A stretch of 64,000 bases of DNA. Origin: Halopolyspora algeriensis (GTDB lineage Bacteria > Actinomycetota > Actinomycetes > Mycobacteriales > Pseudonocardiaceae). Positions 55,091 to 64,000 of this stretch are shown piece after piece. The notes beneath the pieces were generated by a model. That model was not told the DNA's origin. It searched no databases and saw only the letters and a list, made by a program, of their open reading frames with translations. The translations under genes and the position numbers were made by a program. Positions within the stretch are counted from its first letter, which is position 1, and each line of letters opens with the position of its first letter. The stretch spans positions 272,931-336,930 of the forward strand of contig NZ_QPJC01000003.1 in NCBI RefSeq assembly GCF_003337235.1, in the 5' to 3' direction.

Positions 55091-55702
55091 TCAGTCCAGC
55101 AGGCGCAGAAGCCGTCCGAGCCACTCGCCGACCGCACGGAAAATCGCATCCGTGTCGGATTTGAGGGAGTGATCCCCGGACACCAGGACGATCTCGCGGC
55201 GGTGCGCCGATTCCGGCTGTCCGAACGTATCCCGGTCGCCCTGCACCACCAGGGCCGGCACTTCCACACTGTCGAGTTCGCCCTGCCTGCTCTTCTCCGG
55301 CCGCCCCGGGGGGTGCACGGGAAACGCCAGGCACAGCACGGCAGAGGCCTGCCCTCCTTCGGCGGTACGGCACGCGACCCGGGCTCCGGACGAGCGACCA
55401 CCGAAGAGCATCGGAAGCTCGGCGAACCAACCGTCACCGAGATTTTCGGCGACGGCGAGCCAGGCGGCGTCGAGCTGCCGCGCGGGCGCGGGTGCTCTGC
55501 GGCCGGCCACCCGGTACGGCTGCTCGACGAGGGCCACGTGCACTCCCGCCTCCGTCGCGGCACGCGTCACCGCGACCAGATCGGGTGCCGCGATGCCGCC
55601 ACCGGCGCCGTGACCGAGCAGCAGGACCGCCCGGCCCTCCGCGGCAGAGTGCACCTCGACCCGCGCCGGGCCGTGTGGCGTGGCAACCTCGACCCTGGTC
55701 AT
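55091..55702 (-). CDS. Alpha/beta hydrolase (KANL3/Tex30-like)
   Basis: 203 residues: VEVATPHGPARVEVHSAAEG, AVLLLGHGAGGGIAAPDLV (oxyanion region), FGGRSSGARVACRTA (nucleophile elbow GRSSG), LCLAFPVHPPGRPEKSR, VVQGDRDTFG (acid) and GDHSLK (His). A small esterase/hydrolase-like protein conserved next to sigR and SRAP genes; substrate unknown. ATG overlaps the upstream SRAP stop (ATGA). It lies immediately downstream of the second SRAP gene. Confidence 0.85.
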   Translation of the reverse strand: MTRVEVATPHGPARVEVHSAAEGRAVLLLGHGAGGGIAAPDLVAVTRAATEAGVHVALVEQPYRVAGRRAPAPARQLDAAWLAVAENLGDGWFAELPMLFGGRSSGARVACRTAEGGQASAVLCLAFPVHPPGRPEKSRQGELDSVEVPALVVQGDRDTFGQPESAHRREIVLVSGDHSLKSDTDAIFRAVGEWLGRLLRLLD

Positions 55703-56433
55703 GACTCGAACAATGCGGGTTGAACGGCAACCGCCGGTCGCGCGGCGGGATCGACCCGTTCCAGCAGGCCGGAATGATTGTTGCGCGGGCTGTTGACCTG
55801 CTCGGAAACAGGCCGCAGTTCCATCGCGTCGAGCGATGCGGCATCCACGGACAGCAGGCCGGTGACATCGGTGCGTTGCGGGTCCAGCCACTCCTGCCTG
55901 CGATGCTCGCCCAGCACCAGCGGCATGCGATGGTGGACCTCGGCAAGCTCGCCCACGGCTTCCGTGGTCACCACCGCACACGTGACCAGGGGCTCCGCAG
56001 CGGAATCAGGCGGCCACCACGCGGAGAACACGGCCGCCATCGCCAGGCTGCGACCATCCCGGCGGGTGCACAAGTACGGCTGCTTGACCCGCTCACCGGG
56101 CTTCCACTCGTACCAGCCCGTGGCAGGCATCAGGCAGCGGCGGTGTGCCGCCGCCTCGGCGTAGGCGGGCTTGGCCGTCAGCGACTCCGCCCGGGCGTTC
56201 ACCATCTGCGGGCCACTGCTCGCGTCCTCGGCCCAGGTCGGCACCAGCCCCCACCGCACCGGGCGCAGCGTGCGTTCGGCGCCGCTTCCGGCCGCACGCT
56301 CGACGACGATCGGCACCGTCGCCGTCGGCGTGATGTTGTAGTCGGGGTCGAACACGTCACCGGTGCGGTCGGCCGCGTCGAACTCCCCGGCCAGGGCGGC
56401 CGGGTCACGGTGGAGGGCGTAGCGACCACACAC
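55699..56433 (-). CDS. SRAP domain protein, paralogue 2 (YedK/HMCES-like)
   Basis: 244 residues. The GTG at 56433 gives [10 protein letters not shown]; Cys2 after Met removal is the catalytic thiazolidine-forming residue, so this start is required. Other SRAP motifs: MVNARAES (Asn), TGWYEWKPG (Glu) and VHHRMPLVL (His). It cross-links to abasic sites in single-stranded DNA to shield them. It is preceded by a second SRAP gene 5 bases upstream. Confidence 0.93.
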   Translation of the reverse strand: MCGRYALHRDPAALAGEFDAADRTGDVFDPDYNITPTATVPIVVERAAGSGAERTLRPVRWGLVPTWAEDASSGPQMVNARAESLTAKPAYAEAAAHRRCLMPATGWYEWKPGERVKQPYLCTRRDGRSLAMAAVFSAWWPPDSAAEPLVTCAVVTTEAVGELAEVHHRMPLVLGEHRRQEWLDPQRTDVTGLLSVDAASLDAMELRPVSEQVNSPRNNHSGLLERVDPAARPAVAVQPALFES

Positions 56434-56438
56434 AGGCC

Positions 56439-57230
56439 TCACACCTCCGCGGACGGTTCGCCGGGTTCACGCTCCCAAGGTACCGGCTCGTCACCGGCGA
56501 CCCGCTCGACGAGTCCGGCACCGTTGTTGCGCACATTGTTGACCGCGCGCGACACCGGACGCAGTTCGATCCGTCCGAGCAGCTCGCCGGGTGGAGGACC
56601 GAGCAGCGCGGACACATCCTGCAGGTCCGGATCGAGCCAGTGCCGCCAGGCCGAGTCGGGCACCACCATCGGCATGCGCTCGTGCACCTCGGCCAACGGG
56701 CCGACCGCTTCGGTGGTCAGGACAGCACAGCTCACCAGCGGCTGCGCATCGCCTTCGGCACGCGGATCCCACCAGGTCGTCCAGATCCCGGCCAGTGCCA
56801 GACTCGACCCGTCCCCCGGAGTCATGAAGTAGGGCTGTTTCGGGGTGGTGCCACGCTGCCACTCGTACCAGCCGTCGGCGGGCAGCAGACAACGCGAATG
56901 CTTGATCGGGCCGCGGAAGGCGGGCTTGCTCGTCACCGTCTCGGCTCTGGCGTTGATCATGCGATTACCGATGGCCGGGTCCTTCGCCCATTTCGGCACC
57001 AGGCCCCACCGCATCACCCGGATCGTGCGTTCGGTCCGGTCCATGTCCCGGTTGCCGTCGGCATCGCGCGGGTGACGCTGCACGACGCCGAACACCGACT
57101 TCATCGGCGCAACGTTGTAATCCGCCGCCGGATAACCCGCCTCCGACGAGTACGTGCCGGTGGCATCGACGGCGTCGAATTCCACCGCGAGAGCACCCGG
57201 ATCCTTGATCGAAGCATACCTACCGCACAC
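56439..57230 (-). CDS. SRAP domain protein, paralogue 1 (YedK/HMCES-like)
   Basis: 263 residues, start GTG 57230 giving [10 protein letters not shown] with Cys2. Same catalytic set: [18 protein letters not shown] and VHERMPMVV. Compared with paralogue 2 it has an insertion of about 15 residues ([18 protein letters not shown]). The two are clearly homologous but diverged. Divergent from aroA. Confidence 0.93.
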   Translation of the reverse strand: MCGRYASIKDPGALAVEFDAVDATGTYSSEAGYPAADYNVAPMKSVFGVVQRHPRDADGNRDMDRTERTIRVMRWGLVPKWAKDPAIGNRMINARAETVTSKPAFRGPIKHSRCLLPADGWYEWQRGTTPKQPYFMTPGDGSSLALAGIWTTWWDPRAEGDAQPLVSCAVLTTEAVGPLAEVHERMPMVVPDSAWRHWLDPDLQDVSALLGPPPGELLGRIELRPVSRAVNNVRNNGAGLVERVAGDEPVPWEREPGEPSAEV

Positions 57231-57365
57231 GGACCGGTCACCTCCGTTCACGTCCTGCACAGCGTTCACGTCCTGCACAGGCGGTATTCGTATCGTGACA
57301 GGAGAACGACTCCGCAGCGACCCCCACGGCCTGTCCCGTTCAAGGCCATGCGCGACGATGGAACC

Positions 57366-58634
57366 ATGACCCAGCCCTGGCCCGCCCCGACCGCGCGCGG
57401 TGCCGTACACGCCACGATCCCGGTTCCCGGCTCGAAGTCCCTGACCAACCGGGCTCTCGTGCTCGCCGCTCTCGCGCAGGAGCCTTCGATCCTGCGCGGT
57501 CCCCTGCGCAGCAGGGACACCGAACTGATGGCTTCGGCGCTGCGTGCACTGGGAACCGGGATCGAGGACACTCCGGCGGGAGCGTGGTCCGTGCGCCCGG
57601 CGCCGCTACGAGGTCCCGCGCAGATCGACTGCGGTCTGGCGGGCACGGTGATGCGTTTCGTGCCGCCCGTGGCAAGCCTGGCCCGGGGGCATGTCGCCTT
57701 CGACGGCGATCCCCGCGCGCGGCAGCGCCCGCTGAACACCGTGCTCGACGCGTTGCGGGCGCTCGGGGCCGACGTCCACGGGTCCGCCCTGCCGTTCGAG
57801 ATCCGCGGGACAGGCGCACTCGCCGGCGGCGAGGTCACCATCGACGCCTCCGCGTCCTCACAGTTCGTCTCCGGACTCCTGCTGTCGGCGGCACGTTTCG
57901 AGCGCGGCATCACCATCCGGCACCAGGGCGCGGCCGTGCCATCACTGCCACACATCGACATGACCGTGGCCATGCTGCGCACCGCCGGGATCGACGTCGA
58001 CGATCAGCAGCAGAACACGTGGCGGGTGCTGCCCGGCCCGGTCGACCGGCTTGATCTCGACATCGAACCGGACCTGTCCAACGCGGCACCGTTCCTGGCG
58101 GCGGCCGCCGCCACAGCCGGGCAGGTCACAGTGCCGGGCTGGCCCGAGCACACCACCCAGGCGGGCGACGCCATGCGCGGCATCCTCGAAAAGATGGGGG
58201 CGCAGCTGCACCGGGACTCCTCCGGCCTCACGGTGACGGGCCCGGACGAACTCGGCGGCGTCGACCTCGACCTGCACGACGTCGGCGAGCTTACCCCGAC
58301 CGTGACCGCACTGGCCGCGCTGGCGGGCGGACGGTCCAGACTGCGCGGAATCGCACACCTGCGCGGGCACGAGACCGATCGGCTGGCGGCTCTGCAGCGA
58401 GAGATCAACGCTCTCGGCGGCGCCGTCGAGCAGACCGAAGACGGCCTGCTGATCGATCCCCGCCCGCTGCACGGCGGCACGTGGCATTCCTACGCCGACC
58501 ACCGCATGGCGACCGCAGGCGCGATCCTCGGCCTGCGCGTCCCCGAAGTGACCGTCGCCGACATCGCCACCACGGGCAAGACGCTGCCCGACTTCCCCGA
58601 CATGTGGGCCACGATGCTGGAGTCGGCGGTCTGA
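57366..58634 (+). CDS. aroA: 3-phosphoshikimate 1-carboxyvinyltransferase
   Basis: 422 residues, EPSP synthase: [17 protein letters not shown] (PEP/S3P site), [20 protein letters not shown] (the LAGTVMRF form of LGNAGTAMR), [38 protein letters not shown], and [16 protein letters not shown]. Makes EPSP for aromatic amino acids. Conserved neighbour of rsgA (ATG overlap TGATG) and SRAP in actinobacteria. No ribosome site is obvious for ATG 57366; an in-frame ATG at 57348 is an alternative. Confidence 0.95.
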   Translation: MTQPWPAPTARGAVHATIPVPGSKSLTNRALVLAALAQEPSILRGPLRSRDTELMASALRALGTGIEDTPAGAWSVRPAPLRGPAQIDCGLAGTVMRFVPPVASLARGHVAFDGDPRARQRPLNTVLDALRALGADVHGSALPFEIRGTGALAGGEVTIDASASSQFVSGLLLSAARFERGITIRHQGAAVPSLPHIDMTVAMLRTAGIDVDDQQQNTWRVLPGPVDRLDLDIEPDLSNAAPFLAAAAATAGQVTVPGWPEHTTQAGDAMRGILEKMGAQLHRDSSGLTVTGPDELGGVDLDLHDVGELTPTVTALAALAGGRSRLRGIAHLRGHETDRLAALQREINALGGAVEQTEDGLLIDPRPLHGGTWHSYADHRMATAGAILGLRVPEVTVADIATTGKTLPDFPDMWATMLESAV

Positions 58635-59647
58635 TGGGCAAGCGCGGCTGGCGAGATCTGGACGAGTCCGATGTGCGGGTGCGTCCCCCACGCCGGGGAA
58701 GCCGGCCACGCAGCAAGCGCCGGCCCGAGCACGCCGACGCCCAGGACGCGATGGTCGTCGCGGTGGACCGGGGACGCTGGACGTGCGCGCTGGGTGGCGA
58801 CCCGGAACGCATCGTCGTGGCCATGCGCGCCCGCGAACTCGGGCGCAGTCCGATCGTCGTCGGTGATCGCGTGGGCCTGGTCGGTGACACCTCCGGGCGG
58901 CCGGACACGCTCGCGCGGATCGTGCGGGTGGCCGAGCGAAGCAGCGTCCTGCGCCGCACCGCCGACGACACGGACCCGTACGAGCGGGTCGTCGTGGCCA
59001 ATGCCGAGCAACTCGTCATCGTCACGGCACTCGCCGATCCCCCGCCGCGGGAAGGGTTCATCGATCGGTGCCTGGTCGCCGCCTACGCCGGCGGGCTGAC
59101 TCCCGTGCTGTGTCTGACCAAAGCCGATCTGGCCTCCCCCCAGGAGTGGATCAACGCGTATTCCGGGTTCGACATGCCGGTGATGTCCACCCGCCCGGAC
59201 ACCGAACCCGACGAGCTGCGCGAGCGTCTGGCCGGCCGCGTGTCCGCGCTCGTGGGGCACTCCGGGGTCGGCAAGTCGACCCTGGTCAATCGGTTCGCCC
59301 CGGAAGCGGCCCGCGCTACCGGCGAGGTCAGCGGTGTCGGCAAGGGCAGACACATCTCGACCTCGGTCGTGGCCATGGCGCTGCCCGCCCCCGATCGGGG
59401 CTGGGTCGTGGACACGCCCGGCATCCGTTCCTTCGGCCTGGCCCACGTCACCCCGGACGATCTGGTTTCGGCGTTCGAAGGATTCGCCGAAGCCGCCGAG
59501 GAATGCCCGCCGAACTGCGGCCATCTCGGCGGTGGCGAGGACCCCGACTGCCATCTCGACACCTTCGTCGCCGAGGGCGGTGGCAGCGCCAAGCAGCTCG
59601 CCTCGCTGCGCCACCTCCTGCTCTCCCGCGCGGGCCGCAGTTCGTAG
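58634..59647 (+). CDS. rsgA: Ribosome small-subunit GTPase RsgA
   Basis: 337 residues, circularly permuted GTPase: OB fold first (WTCALGGDPERIVVAM...), then G4 LTKADL, G1 VGHSGVGKSTLVN, G2/G3 region and VVDTPGIRSFG. The C-terminal zinc finger is CPPNCGHLGGGEDPDCHL. It checks 30S maturation. Translationally coupled to aroA by a one-base overlap. Confidence 0.95.
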   Translation: MGKRGWRDLDESDVRVRPPRRGSRPRSKRRPEHADAQDAMVVAVDRGRWTCALGGDPERIVVAMRARELGRSPIVVGDRVGLVGDTSGRPDTLARIVRVAERSSVLRRTADDTDPYERVVVANAEQLVIVTALADPPPREGFIDRCLVAAYAGGLTPVLCLTKADLASPQEWINAYSGFDMPVMSTRPDTEPDELRERLAGRVSALVGHSGVGKSTLVNRFAPEAARATGEVSGVGKGRHISTSVVAMALPAPDRGWVVDTPGIRSFGLAHVTPDDLVSAFEGFAEAAEECPPNCGHLGGGEDPDCHLDTFVAEGGGSAKQLASLRHLLLSRAGRSS

Positions 59648-59767
59648 TCGATCGCACCGGCCGTGTCGCTCATCGAGCGGTTGGTCCCATTCGAGAGAAA
59701 ACGACCACACCGCGCGCATCGCCTTGCTAGTTTCCTTCCGGATCGACTCACCGTGAAAGGACATTTC

Positions 59768-60613
59768 GTGCGTCGTACGGCAATCGCGCTTTCCGCCACC
59801 GCGCTCGTGGCCGCCCTGAGCGCCTGCGGGGGCCAGGGCGAAGAAACCACGCAGTCGGCCGGTGATCAGCACTCCGGCCGGGCATCCGTGACACCGGTCA
59901 GCAACATCTCCGCGCTGGTCTCCCAGGCGAACGGGTCCATGGACGACAAGCAGACGGTCACCCTGAACATCGACGTCTCGGGGGGCATGCCCGCCACGGC
60001 CAGGATGGGCGAACAGGAGTGCCAACTCGACACCGCCAAGTCGATGATGTCCTGTGACGGTGTCACTCCCATGGTCATGACCAAGAAAGCCATGTACATC
60101 AAGAAGCCCGAGGCCATGAGCGGCTCTCAGGGCAAGCCGTGGGCGAAGATGACCTTCGACGCCAACGGCATGCTGGGCCAGAGCATGGCCAAAATGGGGA
60201 AGTTCCGGAAGTTCTCCGACCTCGAGGCGATGCTCCCGCCCGGATCGACGATCATCAAGACCGCCAAGGACAACGTGGACGGCAAGCCTGCCGTCCGCTA
60301 CGAGGTCACCACCGACCTCACCAAGGCGGTCGAGCAGGGCAACGAGATCGCCAAGTCCAGTCGCCAGATGCTGGTCAAGCAGGGCATCACCGAGATCGAC
60401 CAGACGATCTGGATCGGTCCCGACGAGCTCCCGCTGAAGGTCGAGGCGGTCACTCCGTCCATGACGGTCATGAATCAGCAGGTCCCGGAGACGACCACCA
60501 CGGTGACCTACTCCGACTGGGGCAAGCCGGTGGACATCACCGTGCCGCCCGCCAGCGAGGTCAGCGAGATGGAGATGCCGCAGATCCCGGGGATGCCGCA
60601 GCCTCCGCAGTGA
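59768..60613 (+). CDS. Secreted lipoprotein (LppX/LprG-like)
   Basis: 281 residues. Signal peptide with lipobox ALSAC|GG. The mature part is a beta-rich domain of the type used by mycobacterial LppX/LprAFG relatives: NISALVSQANGSMDDKQTVTLNIDV, ARMGEQECQLDTAKSMMSCDG, GKPAVRYEVTTDLTKAV and TIWIGPDELPLKVEA. It is Met-rich, unusually so (about 22 Met). Probably carries a lipid or hydrophobic ligand; this is inferred from fold similarity. GTG 59768 has AAAGGAC 7 bases upstream. A stem-loop follows. Confidence 0.85.
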   Translation: MRRTAIALSATALVAALSACGGQGEETTQSAGDQHSGRASVTPVSNISALVSQANGSMDDKQTVTLNIDVSGGMPATARMGEQECQLDTAKSMMSCDGVTPMVMTKKAMYIKKPEAMSGSQGKPWAKMTFDANGMLGQSMAKMGKFRKFSDLEAMLPPGSTIIKTAKDNVDGKPAVRYEVTTDLTKAVEQGNEIAKSSRQMLVKQGITEIDQTIWIGPDELPLKVEAVTPSMTVMNQQVPETTTTVTYSDWGKPVDITVPPASEVSEMEMPQIPGMPQPPQ

Positions 60614-60618
60614 GCCGA

Positions 60619-60662
60619 TGACGGTGGTGTGGGGCACCGCTTCCGGTACCCCACCACCGTCA
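60619..60662. terminator. Bidirectional stem-loop
   Basis: TGACGGTGGTGTGGGG (60619-60634) pairs with CCCCACCACCGTCA (60649-60662) with a 2-base bulge. It separates the lipoprotein gene from the convergent DUF6912 gene and overlaps the latter's last codons. Confidence 0.6.
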
Positions 60663-61163
60663 CATCAGTTCCAGCACGAAATGCACCTCCTGGGGCGCAT
60701 ACCACGCGAGTTCGTGGTCCTCGGCGTCCCCCAAGGCCAGCTCCGCATCCTCGTCGCCCAGATCGGCCGCATCGATCCCGGCGGCAGCAGCACGGACGGC
60801 CTCTTCCGCCTCGGCCGCGTCCATATGCACCGCGGCGATGTTTTCCCACGGCACCGGCCCCGACAATCGCACCACCGCGTCGTCGAGGTCGGGACGCAGC
60901 GTCACATCCTCCACATCCGCCGAGACGACGGCTCTGCGCAAATCGGTCTGCTCGTCCTCACTGCTTTCGCCGGCGATCAACCGCAGCGAGGCCCGGGCCG
61001 CCTCCCGCATCGCCACGTATTCCAATTCCTCGGTGTCCCCGCTGACATAGGCCTCCCGCAGCGCGGGCGTCAGCGCGAACGCGGTGCCGCTGAACGGCTG
61101 CAGTTGCCTGTCCTCGACGAACTGCCGCAACATCCGCACCGTGGCGGGCAGGTACACCCTCAT
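60660..61163 (-). CDS. DUF6912 family protein
   Basis: 167 residues: MRVYLPATVRMLRQFVEDRQ, FALTPALREAYVSGDTEELEYVAMREAARASLRLI and ENIAAVHMDAAEAEEAV, the pattern of the actinobacterial DUF6912 family. Function unknown; acidic and soluble. Overlaps the wax-ester-synthase stop by ATGA, so both are translated from one mRNA. Confidence 0.85.
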   Translation of the reverse strand: MRVYLPATVRMLRQFVEDRQLQPFSGTAFALTPALREAYVSGDTEELEYVAMREAARASLRLIAGESSEDEQTDLRRAVVSADVEDVTLRPDLDDAVVRLSGPVPWENIAAVHMDAAEAEEAVRAAAAGIDAADLGDEDAELALGDAEDHELAWYAPQEVHFVLELM

Positions 61164-62596
61164 CCTTCGACCGTCCCGACCATTTCTTCCACCGACTCCT
61201 CGATCATCGACGCCAAGACCTCCACATCGGACATCGCAGCCCGGTCCCCGTTCAGGCCGAAGTACAGACCGCCATCGTAGGAAGTCACTCCGATCGACAG
61301 CGACTGGTTCTTGGCCAACGGCACGACCGGAAACATCTCCGTCATCTTCGCCCCGGCCGTGTAGAGCGGAACCTGCGGCCCGGGAACGTTGGTGACCAGT
61401 ACGTTGAACAACCGATCCGAGATGCCGTTGGCCACCCGTGCCCCCAACGCGTGCAGCGTCGGAGGCGCGAAACCCGACAAGCGCACCAGTGCATCGGCAG
61501 CCACCGACTGACCGGACTCGGCGTGCGCACGCATCGCATGACCGACCTGGTGCAGCCGCACGATCGGATTCGACTCACCCACCGGGAGATCCACCAGATA
61601 TGCCGACACTTTGTTGCCCACCGAACCCACCGGCAGGCTGCTCGTGTCCGCATACTCCTCACGCGCCGCTTCGTCCCCGGATCGGATCGACACCGGCACC
61701 ATCGCACGCACCGTCGTGTGCTGCGACACCACCTCTCCTCGCGAGAGCAGCCAACTGCGCAATGCCCCTGCGAGCACCGCCAGCACCACGTCATTGACCG
61801 TCCCGCCATGTTCCCGCCGCACCGTGCGGAAGTCCCCGAGTCGCGTCTTGGCCGTAGCGAAGCGCCGTTGACTGCTTGTCGCCGAGTTCAACGGGCCGCC
61901 CGGCGACGGCACCGCGGCCGTGCGGACCACCGAGGCGATCCCGCTCAACGCCCCGGTCACCTTCCGAACGGTGGCCGTGGCATCAACGACAGCAGCACGC
62001 ACGTTCTCCACCACCTCACCCGGACGCTGGACGGCTTCGGAAACGGCATCCACGACCAGTTCCGACATGCTCGGCTCCGGGCAGGGCATCCACAGATCCT
62101 CGGTATCGGTCGCCTGAGCTTCCGCCGACGTATCCAGAATCACCTGACCGATGTCGATCGCCCCGATCCCATCCACCATCGCCTGATGAGTCTTGGTGAT
62201 GATCGCCACTCGATTGCGGGACAAACCTTCCACCAGGTAGACCTCCCAGAGCGGGCGGGTGGTGTCGAGCTTGCGGGACATCAGCCGTGCGGTGAGGTCG
62301 TGTAGCTGCTCGTCCTTACCGGGCTTCGGCAACGCCGAGCGACGCACGTGGTAGGTGATGTCGAAGTCCTGGTCGTCGACCCACACCGGCCGTGCCAGCC
62401 TGCCCGGCACCTCCATCACCTTCTGCCGGTAACGCGGCACCAGCGACAATCGACGCTCGATGAACGACAGCACGTGGTCATAGTCGAATCCGGATCGTGG
62501 CCGGCGAAACACCGCCACTCCACCCATGTGCATGGGTGTCGTGTGGTCTTCCAGGTACAGGAAAGAAGCGTCGAGCGCGGAGAGGCGGTCGGACAT
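61160..62596 (-). CDS. Wax ester synthase/diacylglycerol acyltransferase (WS/DGAT)
   Basis: 478 residues: MSDRLSALDASFLYLEDHTTPMHMG is the WS/DGAT N-terminus. The active-site motif is HQAMVDG (KTHQAMVDGIGAID) where HHxxxDG is standard, so the second His is Gln. C-terminal NVLVTNVPGPQVPLYTAGA and the SIGVTSYDGGLYFGLNGDR segment are complete. It makes triacylglycerol or wax esters at the membrane; many actinomycetes have several copies, and those with HQ may have lower or different activity. Divergent from the methyltransferase gene. Confidence 0.92.
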   Translation of the reverse strand: MSDRLSALDASFLYLEDHTTPMHMGGVAVFRRPRSGFDYDHVLSFIERRLSLVPRYRQKVMEVPGRLARPVWVDDQDFDITYHVRRSALPKPGKDEQLHDLTARLMSRKLDTTRPLWEVYLVEGLSRNRVAIITKTHQAMVDGIGAIDIGQVILDTSAEAQATDTEDLWMPCPEPSMSELVVDAVSEAVQRPGEVVENVRAAVVDATATVRKVTGALSGIASVVRTAAVPSPGGPLNSATSSQRRFATAKTRLGDFRTVRREHGGTVNDVVLAVLAGALRSWLLSRGEVVSQHTTVRAMVPVSIRSGDEAAREEYADTSSLPVGSVGNKVSAYLVDLPVGESNPIVRLHQVGHAMRAHAESGQSVAADALVRLSGFAPPTLHALGARVANGISDRLFNVLVTNVPGPQVPLYTAGAKMTEMFPVVPLAKNQSLSIGVTSYDGGLYFGLNGDRAAMSDVEVLASMIEESVEEMVGTVEG

Positions 62597-62649
62597 GACT
62601 GTGATACTGACACACAGCGGCGGTAGTCGAGGACTTCGACGAGCCCCAT

Positions 62650-63426
62650 GTGACACTGGTTGTCGTGTCCAGCGACGTATCCCCCCGAGACCGCTTCGTC
62701 ACCATCTACGGCCGTAAACCGGTGCTCGAAGCACTGGCCGACTACGACCTGCGTGTGGACAAGGTGGTCATCGCCGAAGGGAGCAGCGGCCCGGCTGTCA
62801 ACGACATCGAGGAACTCGCTGCCGACCGTGCCGTACGCGTCCAACGAGCAAGCGCACACCGCGTGAAAGTCCTCGCGGGCAATGGTCGCCACGACCAAGG
62901 AGTCGTGGCCGATGTCCTCGCACCGAGGATGCGTCCGCTGGTCGACGCTCTGGCCGATCCCGCGACGGCTCCGCGGAATCTCCTCCTTCTCGACGGCCTG
63001 ACCACACCCGCCAACGTCGGGATGATCCTGCGTACTGCCACGGCGGCCGGTATCGATGGAGTTGTCGTCCCACACCGTGGCGTGGCCGGTATCGACCCAC
63101 TCGTTGTGAAAGCCTCCGCCGGAATCGCCTTCCACGCACCCGTGCTCCGAGCCGGCACCGCCGGAGAAGCCGCCGAGCGGCTCACGGATGCCGGCTATCC
63201 GCTGTTCGCGCTCGACGCCTCCGCCACCGACAACCTCTTCGAATCCGAATTCGGCACTCGTGCCGTTTTCGTACTGGGAAGCGAAACCGCCGGGTTGTCC
63301 GAGGAAGTACGCGAGCGCATTGCGGACAGAATCAAAATCCCCATGCACGGCGGGGTGGAATCGTTGAATGTGGCTTCAGCTGCTGCTGTGGTGTGTTTTG
63401 AGGTGGCGTGTCGCCGTGGGAGGTGA
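62650..63426 (+). CDS. SpoU/TrmH-family rRNA or tRNA methyltransferase
   Basis: 258 residues. N-terminal substrate-binding domain (TIYGRKPVLEALADYDLRVDKVVIAEG), then the knotted SPOUT domain with motif 1 TTPANVGMILRTATAAGIDGVV, motif 2 AVFVLGSETAGLS and motif 3 KIPMHGGVESLNVASAAAVVCFE. It uses SAM to 2'-O-methylate RNA, probably 23S rRNA. It ends next to the rRNA operon, convergent with it. GTG 62650 is taken; GTG 62665 is possible. Confidence 0.9.
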   Translation: MTLVVVSSDVSPRDRFVTIYGRKPVLEALADYDLRVDKVVIAEGSSGPAVNDIEELAADRAVRVQRASAHRVKVLAGNGRHDQGVVADVLAPRMRPLVDALADPATAPRNLLLLDGLTTPANVGMILRTATAAGIDGVVVPHRGVAGIDPLVVKASAGIAFHAPVLRAGTAGEAAERLTDAGYPLFALDASATDNLFESEFGTRAVFVLGSETAGLSEEVRERIADRIKIPMHGGVESLNVASAAAVVCFEVACRRGR

Positions 63427-63454
63427 TCAGCCGTGGTGGTGGGGGTGGTGATGG

Positions 63455-63492
63455 GTGTGCCCCCAATCCCCGGGTGGGGGTTGGGGGCACAC
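63455..63492. terminator. rRNA operon terminator
   Basis: A long stem: GTGTGCCCCCAA (63455-63466) with 63481-63492, continued by C-G pairs around a GGGT loop. It follows the 5S gene on the minus strand and the methyltransferase on the plus strand. Confidence 0.75.
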
Positions 63493-63511
63493 ACTCTCTC
63501 GAAGAGGTGGG

Positions 63512-63631
63512 GGTCGGCGGTGTCCTACTCTCCCACACCCGCGGGGGTGCAGTACCATCGGCGCTGGTGGGCTTAGCTTCCGGGTTCGGAATGGGATCCG
63601 GGCGTGTCCCCACCGCTATGACCACCGACAC
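63512..63631 (-). rRNA. rrf: 5S ribosomal RNA
   Basis: Read on the minus strand it begins GTGTCGGTGGTCATAGCGGT, contains the universal CCATTCCGAACCCGGAAGCTAAG and GCGCCGATGGTACTGC segments and ends GGACACCGCCGAC. The two termini pair. Length about 120 bases; ends are set by pairing and could shift by 2-3. Confidence 0.96.
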
Positions 63632-63779
63632 GATCGGTGACCCTCGAAGACCTCCGGCTCCGAGCCGGGGGCTTGGGGTGGTCTGTGTTGTTGTAGTCTC
63701 CACTGTAGCAGCCCCCCTGGTGGGGGGCGGCGGGTGGGGTGGTTGCTGGTTCAGATACCGCATAGTGGATGCGAGCACA
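63632..63779 (-). other. 23S-5S spacer
   Basis: A 148-base internal spacer of the rRNA operon. It contains GCCCCCC-TGGT-GGGGGGC (about 63709-63726), a probable processing or pausing hairpin. No tRNA is present. Confidence 0.7.

Positions 63780-64000
<221 letters not shown>

Overview
This 64 kb window is a chromosomal segment of a high-GC actinobacterium, most likely of the order Pseudonocardiales (Saccharopolyspora/Actinopolyspora-like; inferred from gene content, not proven). Evidence for this: a fused 2-oxoglutarate dehydrogenase E1/E2 protein (Kgd), WhiB1, a mycothiol-type RsrA/SigR pair, XRE-DUF5753/DUF397 pairs, DUF3558 lipoproteins, nickel superoxide dismutase, many GTG starts and several leaderless-type promoters.

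Layout. 1-10.4 kb is accessory: an ABC exporter, two VOC proteins, small zinc-finger-like proteins, an XRE/DUF397 regulator pair, a type VII secretion satellite (WXG100-like protein, DUF3558 lipoprotein, PPE-like protein, EspG) and a GNAT that lost its N-terminus. 10.5-20.9 kb holds an AMP-ligase, a single-chain heterodimer-type ABC exporter, kgd, a PIN-domain fragment and a DUF6104 gene. 20.9-26.5 kb is a TetR-controlled envelope export operon: an MMPL transporter carrying an unusual C-terminal pseudo-ABC ATPase domain, then a YhgE/Pip protein. 26.8-30 kb is threonine degradation (tdh-kbl) with a LysR regulator. 30-35.6 kb is histidine degradation (hutH-hutU-M20 amidohydrolase-hutI, minus strand). 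35.7-39.1 kb is an osmoprotectant ABC transporter (minus). 39.4-46.8 kb carries a branched-polyamine-synthase homologue, a PAS-GGDEF-EAL protein, malic enzyme, an RmlC-like epimerase and the sodX/sodN pair. 47-51 kb has a FUSC protein, a GNAT, small unknown proteins and a lipid kinase.

51.2-59.6 kb is a conserved actinobacterial block whose gene order I recognise from mycobacteria: whiB1, pdtaS, a biotinyl-domain protein, a tiny bL37-type ribosomal protein gene, rsrA-sigR, SRAP (here duplicated), aroA, rsgA. 59.7-63.4 kb has a lipoprotein, a DUF6912 protein, a wax ester synthase/DGAT and an SpoU methyltransferase. The right edge is the 3' end of an rRNA operon on the minus strand (5S complete, 23S partial).

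The sequence also shows control elements: a GGAAT-N18-GTT SigR-type promoter upstream of sigR, two CRP-like sites upstream of whiB1, a GTATC/GATAC operator array between tetR and the MMPL gene, a HutR-like palindrome upstream of hutH, three 16-bp-spaced direct repeats upstream of the epimerase gene, and a family of long perfect hairpins sharing a conserved loop.
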